Below, one piece after another: positions 7,325-14,551 of a stretch of 52,262 bases of DNA. The DNA is from Rubrivivax gelatinosus. Its GTDB lineage: Bacteria > Pseudomonadota > Gammaproteobacteria > Burkholderiales > Burkholderiaceae_C. A program made the position numbers and the translations under genes. The stretch covers positions 1 to 52,262 of the forward strand of contig NZ_NRRU01000028.1 of the NCBI RefSeq assembly GCF_016583785.1. The letters run 5' to 3'. Below the pieces are notes generated by a model. It was not told the origin of the DNA and ran no database searches. It was given only the letters and a program-made list of their open reading frames with translations. The stretch's first letter is position 1, and the number at the start of each line of letters is the position of its first letter.

Positions 7325-8191
7325 TCAGCGCAGCAGCGAGAGCACCTGCTGCGGCAGCTGGTTGGCCTGGGCGACCATGGCGTTGCCGGCCTGCTGCAGG
7401 ATCTGCGCGCGGCTCAGGTTCGCGGTTTCGCTGGCGAAGTCGGCGTCCATGATGCGGCTGCGGGCGGCCGACTGGTTCTCGATCGAGGTCTGCAGGTTCG
7501 AGATCACGGCGTCGAAGCGGCTCTGCGAGGCACCCATCGTCGCGCGCTCGGTGTTGACTTTGTCGATCGCGTCGTCGATGGCGTCGATGACGGTCTTGAT
7601 GTCGTCGGTGGTCGCCGTCGAGTCGATCTTGGCGCGCGTCGTGTCGACGCTGCCATAGGTGCCGGCCACCGAGGTGATGTTGGTGTCGCCGGTCATGTCG
7701 ACGGTGACGATGTCGATCGTGTCGTCGGTGGTCGTGTTGGCGCCGATCTGGAAGGTCAGCGAACCCGCTTCGGAGCCGAGGATGTGCTTGCCGTTGAAGC
7801 TGGTGCCGCCGAGCACGCGCTGGATTTCCTTGGCGAGCTCGCCGAACTCCTTGTCCAGCGAGTCCTTGTCGTCGTCGGAGTTGGAGGCATTGCGCGCCTG
7901 CACCGCCAGTTCGCGCATGCGCTGCAGCGCGTCGCCCACCTTGCCCAGCGCGCCTTCGGCGGTCTGGGCCATCGAGATGCCGTCGTTGGCGTTGCGTGTC
8001 GCCACCGACATGCCGCGCACCTGGGCATTCATGCGTTCGGCGATCGCCAGGCCGGCGGCGTCGTCCTTGGCGCTGTTGACGCGCAGGCCCGAGGACAGGC
8101 GTTGCATCGAAGTCGTCAGCGATGCCTGCGACGTCGCGAGATTGCGCTGCGCATTCAGCGAGCCGAGGTTCGTGTTGATGATCGAGGGCAT
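7325..8191 (-). CDS. fliC: Flagellin 2 (middle paralogue)
   Basis: 288-residue flagellin with the same conserved ends as its neighbours. Its central part (TTTDDTIDIVTVDMTGDTNITSVAGTY) is closer to flagellin 3 than to flagellin 1. The start is preceded by AGGAG at good spacing. The upstream sigma-28 promoter has a 12-base spacer and TCCGATAC-type -10, the same subtype as flagellin 3. Hairpins lie between each pair of flagellin genes, so each can be transcribed independently. Serine and threonine residues in the central region are candidate sites for the glycosylation enzymes encoded nearby (inference). Confidence 0.96.
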   Translation of the reverse strand: MPSIINTNLGSLNAQRNLATSQASLTTSMQRLSSGLRVNSAKDDAAGLAIAERMNAQVRGMSVATRNANDGISMAQTAEGALGKVGDALQRMRELAVQARNASNSDDDKDSLDKEFGELAKEIQRVLGGTSFNGKHILGSEAGSLTFQIGANTTTDDTIDIVTVDMTGDTNITSVAGTYGSVDTTRAKIDSTATTDDIKTVIDAIDDAIDKVNTERATMGASQSRFDAVISNLQTSIENQSAARSRIMDADFASETANLSRAQILQQAGNAMVAQANQLPQQVLSLLR

Positions 8192-8269
8192 GTCCGCTCC
8201 TGTCGAGTGAAGAGGTCCCGGCCGGTGGACTGCTGGAGCCTGGCGGGATGGGCGTGATGTCTGATAGCA

Positions 8270-8297
8270 GTATCGGAAGCGCGTCGTCGCCGCTTGA
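8270..8297 (-). promoter_or_regulatory. Sigma-28 promoter of fliC2
   Basis: Minus strand: TCAAGCGG, 12 bases, TCCGATAC. It lies about 80 bases upstream of the ATG. Confidence 0.65.
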
Positions 8298-8366
8298 CCG
8301 CACCCATGCCTCGATAAGACGGGGTCTTCAGGCCCATTTCTTCACTCGCCCCGCGGCCCACCAAGA

Positions 8367-8392
8367 CAAACGCCGCCCGAAGGCGGCGTTTG
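8367..8392 (-). terminator. UUCG-loop terminator of fliC3
   Basis: An 11-bp perfect stem CAAACGCCGCC / GGCGGCGTTTG. On the minus-strand transcript the loop is the stable UUCG type, and GTTTGTCTTGG follows. Confidence 0.75.
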
Positions 8393-8421
8393 CGGAGGAG
8401 GCCGCCGGAGCGGCCGTTCGA

Positions 8422-9285
8422 TCAGCGCAGCAGCGACAGGACCTGCTGCGGCAGCTGGTTGGCCTGGGCGACCATCGCGTTGCCGGCCTGCTGCAGGATC
8501 TGCGCGCGGCTCAGGTTCGCGGTTTCGCTGGCGAAGTCCGCATCCATGATGCGGCTGCGTGCGGCCGACTGGTTCTCCACCGAGATCTGCAGGTTCGAGA
8601 TCACGGCGTCGAAGCGGCTCTGCGAGGCGCCCATCGTCGCGCGCTCGGTGTTGACCTTGTCGATCGCATCGTCGAGCGCATCGATGACGCCACCGATGTC
8701 GGTGTTCGATGCCGACGAGTCGATCTTGGCGCGCCCGGCGCCGGTGTTGTCGGTGCCGGCGACCGACGTGATGTTGGCGTCGCCGGTCATGTCGACCGTG
8801 ACGATGTCGATCGAGTCGTCACTCGTCGTGTTCGCGCCCACCTGGAAGGACAGCGAGCCGGCTTCGGAGCCGAGGATGTGCTTGCCGTTGAAGGTGGTCC
8901 CGCCGAGCACGCGCTGGATTTCCTTGGCGAGTTCGCCGAATTCCTTGTCCAGCGAGTCCTTGTCGGCGTCGGAGTTCGACGAGTTGCGGGCCTGCACCGC
9001 CAGTTCGCGCATGCGCTGCAGCGAGTCGCCGACCTTGCCCAGCGCGCCTTCAGCCGTCTGCGCCAGCGAGATGCCGTCGTTGGCGTTGCGCGCCGCGACG
9101 TTCATGCCCTTGATCTGAGCGTTCATGCGCTCGGCGATCGCCAGGCCGGCGGCGTCGTCCTTGGCGCTGTTGACACGCAGCCCCGAGGACAGGCGCTGCA
9201 TCGACGTGGACAGCGCGCTCTGCGAGGTCGAGACGTTGCGCTGTGCGGTCAGCGAATTGATGTTCGTGTTGATGATCGATGCCAT
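8422..9285 (-). CDS. fliC: Flagellin 3 (most upstream paralogue)
   Basis: 287-residue flagellin beginning MASIINTNINSLTAQRNV. A longer frame reaches 9411, but the canonical flagellin N-terminus and the GGAG ribosome site place the start at 9285. The ends match flagellins 1 and 2; the central part (TSDDSIDIVTVDMTGDANITSVAGTDNTGAG then SNTDIGGVIDALDD) is distinct. The best sigma-28 promoter lies about 250 bases upstream, giving an unusually long leader. It is the flagellin gene nearest the glycan island, which starts 454 bases away on the opposite strand. Confidence 0.96.
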   Translation of the reverse strand: MASIINTNINSLTAQRNVSTSQSALSTSMQRLSSGLRVNSAKDDAAGLAIAERMNAQIKGMNVAARNANDGISLAQTAEGALGKVGDSLQRMRELAVQARNSSNSDADKDSLDKEFGELAKEIQRVLGGTTFNGKHILGSEAGSLSFQVGANTTSDDSIDIVTVDMTGDANITSVAGTDNTGAGRAKIDSSASNTDIGGVIDALDDAIDKVNTERATMGASQSRFDAVISNLQISVENQSAARSRIMDADFASETANLSRAQILQQAGNAMVAQANQLPQQVLSLLR

Positions 9286-9739
9286 TTGATGACTCCAGTC
9301 AGTATTCGATCCAATTTCCCGGCGAGAGCGCCGGCATATACCGGATGCTGCGGACGCCTCTCGGCGTGGCACGGCAACCTGCTGCCTGCCGGCGGCCCGC
9401 TGCTCTCGCAACTGGCACCCGGCACGCCCGCGCTAGTCAACCGTGGGGCCTTCGGAATACGCTCTGACGTGCTTCCTGGGGCATCGGCCGGCCAACCGGA
9501 CCACGGAACCCGCTTTCACAAATCCCGTTGAGGGCTGTATCGGAGCGAACCCGGCGGAACTTGAGGCCTGTTCGTCATCGACTAGCACGCAGCCCGGGCG
9601 GGTGGGGGCACGCGATGCGGCGTAATGCACGCGAAACCGGGTGCTGTTGCGACCTTTGCGCCCGCTGTACGCTGCCTAAAGTCGGGGCCAGTGCCTGGCG
9701 TGGTTCGCGCCAGTGTCCGCGTCCACGCCCGGAGCTCTC
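9286..9739. other. Divergent spacer between fliC3 and the GT41 gene
   Basis: 454 bases without a gene. It holds the fliC3 sigma-28 promoter (9537-9564), the long fliC3 leader with a small GC hairpin (CGGCG/CGCCG near 9321), and, next to the GT41 gene, a GGAG ribosome site. I could not assign a confident promoter for the GT41 gene. Confidence 0.6.
9537..9564 (-). promoter_or_regulatory. Sigma-28 promoter of fliC3
   Basis: Minus strand: TCAAGTTC, 12 bases, TCCGATAC. Same subtype as fliC2, but about 250 bases from the start codon. Confidence 0.72.
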
Positions 9740-11731
9740 ATGTCCCCAGCCCTTTCCGCCCCGACCCGCCCGCAGCCGCCGAACGTGCCGCAGCGCGGCA
9801 GCCCGGGTGCGCATCAGCAGTGGACCCAGGGCGTCGCGCTCGCGCGCCAGGGTCGTCTCGCCGAGGCCGCCGCCTGCCTGGAGCGCGCGACGCGCCAGTC
9901 GCCGCACGTGCCACTGTATTGGCTGAACCTGGCGAGCGTGCGGCGCAAGCTGTTCCGCTCCAGCGAGGCCATCGACGCCGCGCGCCGCGCCTTCACGCTC
10001 AACGCCAGCGACGACACCGCCTGCCACCTGCTGGTCGAGCTGCTGCGCACCAACAACCGCGGCGCCGAGGCGCTGCAGGCGCTGGACGAGCTCGACGAAC
10101 GCACGCCGCGCAACGCGCGCCACTGGCTGCTGCGCGGCTCGCTGCTGATGACGGCGCAGGAGTGGCAGGGCGCCGCGCTCGCCTTCCTGCAGGTGCTGCA
10201 GGCCAAGCCGGCCGACATCGAGGCCTACCAGCAGCTCGGCTTCGCACTCGCCAACCTGCGCCGCTTCGGCGACTCGGCCGAGTGTTTCCGGACCATCGCC
10301 ATCCTCGAGCCTTCGCATTTCGGCGCCGCGGTCTACGCCGCCCACTACGCCGCCTGGGCCTGCGACTGGGCCCAGGGCGAAGCCGACATGCAGCGGCTGG
10401 CGGGCGCGCTCGCGCTGCAGACCGACCCGACGCAGACGACCTCGTTCAGCCCCTTCTGCCTGCTGTCGATGAACGACGACGCCGGGCTGCACCGTGCCGC
10501 CGCCGAGATCGAGGCCGCGCGCATCGAGCGCCTGGTCATCGCCGGCGCCGGCCGCGGCGCCTACACCGCCTGGCCGCGTGCCGCCGAGGCGGTGGCCGCC
10601 GGCCGCATCCGTGTCGGCTTCGTCTCGGCCGACTTCCGCACCCACGCCACCAGCATGCTGGCGGTGCGCACTTTCGAGCGCCTGCCGCGCGATCGTTTCG
10701 AGGTCGTGCTCTATTCGCACGGCAGCGACGACGGCTCGGCGCTGCGCCAGCGCATGGTGGCCGCGGCCGACCGCTTCGTCGACTGCAGCGAGATGAGCGC
10801 CACCGAGCAGGCGCAGGCGATCCACGACGACGGCATCGCGCTGCTCGTCGACATGAGCGGCTACACCGGCAATACCCGCCTGGGCGTGTTCGCGCTGCGC
10901 CCGGCGCCGGTGCAGACGCTGTGGCTGGCCTATCCGAGCACGCTGGGCGCACGTTTCGTCGACTACGTGATCGGCGACCCGATCCTGACCCCGCTGGAGC
11001 ACGCCGAGGACTTCACCGAAAAGATCGCGCAGCTGCCGGTCTGCTACGAGCCCACCGACCCGCTGCGCGAGCACCCCGAGGCCTCGTCGCGTGCCGACGC
11101 CGGGCTGCCCGAGCACGCCTTCGTCTTCGCCTGCTTCAACCAGAGCTACAAGATCACCGAGCCGGTGTTCTCGCGCTGGTGCCGCATCCTCGAGCGTGTA
11201 CCCGGCAGCGTGCTGTGGCTGCTGGTGCCGCAGGTCGAGATCCAGGCCGCGCTGCGTGCCCACGCCGCCGAACGCGGCATCGCCAGCGAACGCCTGGTCT
11301 TCGCCCCCTTCGTCACGCCCAGCGAACACCTGGCGCGGCTGCCGCAGGCCGACCTGTTCCTCGACACCTTCCCCTACGGCGCACACACGACCTGCTCGGA
11401 CGCGCTGTGGATGGGGCTGCCGGTGCTGACCCAGCTCGGCCGCAGCTTCTCGGCGCGTGTCGCCGCCAGCCTGCTGTCTGCCGTCGGCCTGCCCGAGCTG
11501 GCGGTCGACTCCGGCGAGGCCTACGAGGAGCTCGCGGTGCGCCTGGCGACCGAGCCCGGCGAGCTCGCGCGCGTGCGCGCGCATCTCAGTGAGAAGCGGC
11601 TCGAGCTGCCGCTGTTCGACAACGAGCGCTTCACCGGCGAACTCGGCGCGCTCTTCGCGCGCATGGTCGGGCGCTGGCGCGACGGCCTGCCGCCGGCCGC
11701 GCTGCCCTGCGAAGACCGGACGCCGGCCTGA
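9740..11731 (+). CDS. TPR and GT41 O-GlcNAc-transferase-like protein
   Basis: 663-residue protein with tetratricopeptide repeats at about residues 25-200 and a GT41 (OGT/SPINDLY) catalytic region after about 280. It likely transfers a sugar from a UDP-sugar to Ser/Thr of protein. Visible motifs include HATSM at 302, DMSGYTGNTRLG, PAPVQTLWLAYPSTLGARFVDY, FNQSYKIT with Lys471 in the place of the nucleotide-contacting Lys of human OGT, and HTTCSDALWMGLPVLT. Start chosen at ATG 9740, which has GGAG upstream; an in-frame GTG nine codons earlier lacks one. It is divergent from three flagellin genes and heads a plus-strand set, which makes flagellin a plausible acceptor (inference). Confidence 0.88.
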   Translation: MSPALSAPTRPQPPNVPQRGSPGAHQQWTQGVALARQGRLAEAAACLERATRQSPHVPLYWLNLASVRRKLFRSSEAIDAARRAFTLNASDDTACHLLVELLRTNNRGAEALQALDELDERTPRNARHWLLRGSLLMTAQEWQGAALAFLQVLQAKPADIEAYQQLGFALANLRRFGDSAECFRTIAILEPSHFGAAVYAAHYAAWACDWAQGEADMQRLAGALALQTDPTQTTSFSPFCLLSMNDDAGLHRAAAEIEAARIERLVIAGAGRGAYTAWPRAAEAVAAGRIRVGFVSADFRTHATSMLAVRTFERLPRDRFEVVLYSHGSDDGSALRQRMVAAADRFVDCSEMSATEQAQAIHDDGIALLVDMSGYTGNTRLGVFALRPAPVQTLWLAYPSTLGARFVDYVIGDPILTPLEHAEDFTEKIAQLPVCYEPTDPLREHPEASSRADAGLPEHAFVFACFNQSYKITEPVFSRWCRILERVPGSVLWLLVPQVEIQAALRAHAAERGIASERLVFAPFVTPSEHLARLPQADLFLDTFPYGAHTTCSDALWMGLPVLTQLGRSFSARVAASLLSAVGLPELAVDSGEAYEELAVRLATEPGELARVRAHLSEKRLELPLFDNERFTGELGALFARMVGRWRDGLPPAALPCEDRTPA

Positions 11732-11760
11732 GCCGCCCCCAGACCCACCCCCGCGCGAAC

Positions 11761-12870
11761 ATGTTCAGCCGAATCCTGATCACAGCCGATGTCCTGCGTC
11801 CGTTCCCGCGCGAGCGGGAATGGGAGAGCGCCACCTGGAAGAACGCCCGCTGGCTGCGCCACATGCTGGCCCCGGCCTTGCGCCACTGCGGCCACGAGCC
11901 GGAGCTGTTGTCCTGGGACGAGCGCCTGCAGCCCGGGCGCGAGACCTGGTTCGACACGCCGATGCTGTACCGGCGCCTGGGGCGCGAGCTGACGCTCGAG
12001 TCCTGGGCGACGCTGGCGCGCTCGACGACGGCGCCGCAGGCGCTGATCGACGCGCTCGAGGCCCCGTGCCGCGACGCGCTCGTCGTCGGCTACGAGATGC
12101 CCGAGGTGATGATCGACGCGCTGACGCGGCTGAACCGCCCCTTCGTCGACATCATCCTGCACCCCTGGCGCTTCCTGCCCGACCTGGTGTTCGCGCTGCG
12201 CACCAACGTGCCGGCGTTCGAGCACGTGATCCGCGCGCAGCGGCTGACCGACCGCGCCGCCGCCACCCAGGCCGAGCGCATCCAGGCCAAGGCCGCCTGG
12301 ATGAAGCCGGTGGCGCCGATGCCGCCCGGCACGGTGCTGGTGGTCGGGCAGGTGTCCTCGGACCGCGCGATGGTCGGCACCGACGGCGGCTTCGTCACGC
12401 TGGCGCAGCATCTGCCGCGGCTGCACGAGCTGTGCTGCGAGCACCCGCTGGTGCTGTATCGCGCCCATCCCTATGCCGGCGACCAGGACCCTTCGGCGCA
12501 GGCCGTCGCCCGGCTGCCGGCGATCCGCCCGACGACCGAAAACTTCTACCAGCTGCTGAGCCAGCCCGAACTCGAGGGTGTGGTCGCGCTGAACTCCAGC
12601 TGCCTCGTCGAGGCACGCGCCTTCGGCCGCTGGAGCGAGAACCTCGTGCCCTTCCTCTACGACTTCGACGCCAATCAGCCGGCGCGCGACGGCGCCCCCG
12701 GCTCCCCGGTCCCGCTGTCCGGCTGCTGGATCGAACCCTGCTTCTGGCAGGCACTGCTGAAGGGTGAGAGCGCCGGGACCGGCGTCTTCGCCGACCCGGG
12801 GCCCAACGTGCTGCGGCGCTCGATGAACGCCGACTGGGGTTACGGTTTCATCGAACAGGTGTGCGCATGA
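11761..12870 (+). CDS. Putative glycosyltransferase, KpsS/KpsC-like
   Basis: 369-residue cytoplasmic protein of uncertain function. There is no signal peptide or membrane helix. The second half resembles the capsule Kdo-transferase type: a VLVVGQVSSDRAMV start-of-domain motif, LVLYRAHPYAGDQDP in the place of the KPHP-type motif, and VVALNSSCLVEARAFGR, similar to the conserved Ser/Glu motif before the C-terminal helix. The N-terminal half is not recognised. It follows the GT41 gene by 29 bases and overlaps the next methyltransferase start by 4 bases, so it belongs to the same operon. A donor sugar cannot be named from sequence. Confidence 0.5.
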   Translation: MFSRILITADVLRPFPREREWESATWKNARWLRHMLAPALRHCGHEPELLSWDERLQPGRETWFDTPMLYRRLGRELTLESWATLARSTTAPQALIDALEAPCRDALVVGYEMPEVMIDALTRLNRPFVDIILHPWRFLPDLVFALRTNVPAFEHVIRAQRLTDRAAATQAERIQAKAAWMKPVAPMPPGTVLVVGQVSSDRAMVGTDGGFVTLAQHLPRLHELCCEHPLVLYRAHPYAGDQDPSAQAVARLPAIRPTTENFYQLLSQPELEGVVALNSSCLVEARAFGRWSENLVPFLYDFDANQPARDGAPGSPVPLSGCWIEPCFWQALLKGESAGTGVFADPGPNVLRRSMNADWGYGFIEQVCA

Positions 12871-13844
12871 GTTCCGAACGTACTTCCGACGCCGGCGCCG
12901 ATGTCGCCGCCGCTTTCGAGGCCCTGTCCGGCGGCGACATCGTGCCGGCCAGCGAACTGATCGAGCGCGGGCTGCACCAGCACCCGCAAGACAGCCGCTT
13001 CCGGGTACTGAAGGCGGCGCTTGCCGACTCCGACGGCCGCCGGCACGACGCCTTCGCCGAGCTGTGGCGCGCGCTTGCCGCCGAGCCGGATTCGGTGCTG
13101 GCGCGCGACGAGCTGCTGCGGCTGGCGGTCACGCCGCGCACCGACCCGCTCAGCGTGCGCAAGAACTTCGCGCTCGCCAGCGGCGAGCGCCAGACCGCGA
13201 CCAAGCTGGAGCAGATCCGCGCCGACCATCGCGTGCGCTACGCACTGGCCGCACGCTGGCTGCGCGAGCGCTTCGCGACGCCGCGCCGACTCACCGGGCT
13301 GGACGTGTTCTGCGGCAACGGCTACGGCAGCCGCATGGTCAGCGACCTCGCGGGCGTGCGCATGCTGGGCCTGGACGGCTCGGCCGAGGCGGTCGCGACG
13401 GCGCAGCGCGCCTACGGCAGCCATCGCACCGTGTTCGGCCATGCGCTGTTTCCTTTCCAGATCGATGCGCCGCTGTTCGACTTCGCGATCAGCTTCGAGT
13501 CCGTCGAGCACGTCGACGACTCCCGGGGGCTGATCGAGCAGATGGCGTGTGCCACCGACGGCCCGCTGATCGTCTCGGTGCCGAACGAGCCCGGGCTGCC
13601 GTTCGCGCGCTTCGGCCACCGCTTCGAACACCACGTGCGCCATTTCGAGCGTGCCGAGATCGTCGAGCTGCTCGCCAGCGTCGGCCGCACCCGCATCGTC
13701 GCCGAGTACGGCCAGCAGGTCTACCGCATCGAGCGCGGCGACATGGTCGGCCTGGTGCCCGAGGCGGAGATGGGTCTGCGGCCGTTCGATGCGGCCGGCA
13801 GCCAGTTCCTGATCCTGATCGCCGAGGCCGAAGCGACCGGCTGA
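12867..13844 (+). CDS. Class I SAM-dependent methyltransferase with helical N-terminus
   Basis: 325-residue protein. The first about 100 residues are alpha-helical and TPR-like (GGDIVPASELIERGLHQHPQDSRFRVLKAALADSDG). The rest is a Rossmann methyltransferase: motif I LDVFCGNGYGSR at about 146, an acidic post-I position (LGLDGSAEA), and a methyltransf_11-type ISFESVEHVDD followed by PLIVSVPNEPG. It starts at an ATG that overlaps the upstream stop by 4 bases. In this setting it may methylate a sugar or a glycoprotein (inference). A GTG two codons earlier is possible. Confidence 0.75.
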   Translation: MSSERTSDAGADVAAAFEALSGGDIVPASELIERGLHQHPQDSRFRVLKAALADSDGRRHDAFAELWRALAAEPDSVLARDELLRLAVTPRTDPLSVRKNFALASGERQTATKLEQIRADHRVRYALAARWLRERFATPRRLTGLDVFCGNGYGSRMVSDLAGVRMLGLDGSAEAVATAQRAYGSHRTVFGHALFPFQIDAPLFDFAISFESVEHVDDSRGLIEQMACATDGPLIVSVPNEPGLPFARFGHRFEHHVRHFERAEIVELLASVGRTRIVAEYGQQVYRIERGDMVGLVPEAEMGLRPFDAAGSQFLILIAEAEATG

Positions 13845-13914
13845 ACGGTCGCGGCGCCGGCGATCGTCCCGGGCCGGCCATGCGCCGGCCCGTCTGCAGA
13901 TGAAGGAGTCGCAA

Positions 13915-14418
13915 GTGAAACTCAACGTCGGCTGCGGCAACGTGCACCGCATCGAAGGTTATGTGCACATCGATGCGCGGCACACGCCGATCACCGATCG
14001 TGTCTGCGATGCATGGGCAATCGACCTGCCGCCGGGCTCGGTCAGCGAGATCTACAGCCGCCACATGCTCGAGCACCTCACGGTGGACAAGGCGCGCCTG
14101 GCGCTGGCCTGCTGGTCCCGGCTGCTCGCGAGCGGCGGCCTGCTGCACGTCGTCGTGCCTGACATCGCCTTCCACGCCCGCCAGCTGCTGGGGCTTTCCA
14201 GCAGCAACCTGCCCGACCAGGACCTGCACGCGATGGCCGGCTTCTACGGCTGGTGCGACCCCGAGCGCGGCGGCTCGGAGTACGACGCGCACCGCTGGGG
14301 CTGGACGCGCGAGAGCCTGACCGTCGCGCTGTACGAGACCGGTTTCTCCAAGGTGCGCCGGCTCGTGACCGGCACCGACACCGAGCCCTGGCATCTGAAC
14401 CTGCAGGCCTGGCGCTGA
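13915..14418 (+). CDS. Short class I SAM-dependent methyltransferase
   Basis: 167-residue protein that begins directly with SAM-binding motif I (KLNVGCGN), followed by GYVHIDAR and the HMLEHL motif, as in small methyltransferases of polysaccharide and glycosylation clusters. I chose GTG 13915 because AAGGAG sits six bases upstream; an in-frame ATG at 13900 would overlap that ribosome site. Later residues GRASEY-like (GGSEYDAHRWGWT) and FSKVRRL complete the fold. Last gene of the plus-strand glycan set, followed by a strong hairpin. Confidence 0.75.
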   Translation: MKLNVGCGNVHRIEGYVHIDARHTPITDRVCDAWAIDLPPGSVSEIYSRHMLEHLTVDKARLALACWSRLLASGGLLHVVVPDIAFHARQLLGLSSSNLPDQDLHAMAGFYGWCDPERGGSEYDAHRWGWTRESLTVALYETGFSKVRRLVTGTDTEPWHLNLQAWR

Positions 14419-14513
14419 AGCCGGCCTCGCGGCCCCGTGGGCCGCCGCGCTGGCGACGCCGGCACGACGTTCGCCGGGCGTGCGCCTGCACCCCGGCTCC
14501 CGTTTCCTTCGAC

Positions 14514-14544
14514 GAGGGCAGCGGCCGCAGCGGCCGCTGCCCTC
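14514..14544. terminator. Bidirectional hairpin between convergent units
   Basis: A 31-base perfect inverted repeat (15 + 1 + 15: GAGGGCAGCGGCCGC and its complement) lies between the convergent methyltransferase and TPR-HAD genes. Confidence 0.7.
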
Positions 14545-14551
14545 GCGGCCT

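Noticed and set aside
9286..9411. N-terminal extension of fliC3 by 42 codons
   Set aside because: Flagellin N-termini are fixed by the export signal, and MASIINTN has a ribosome site directly before it.
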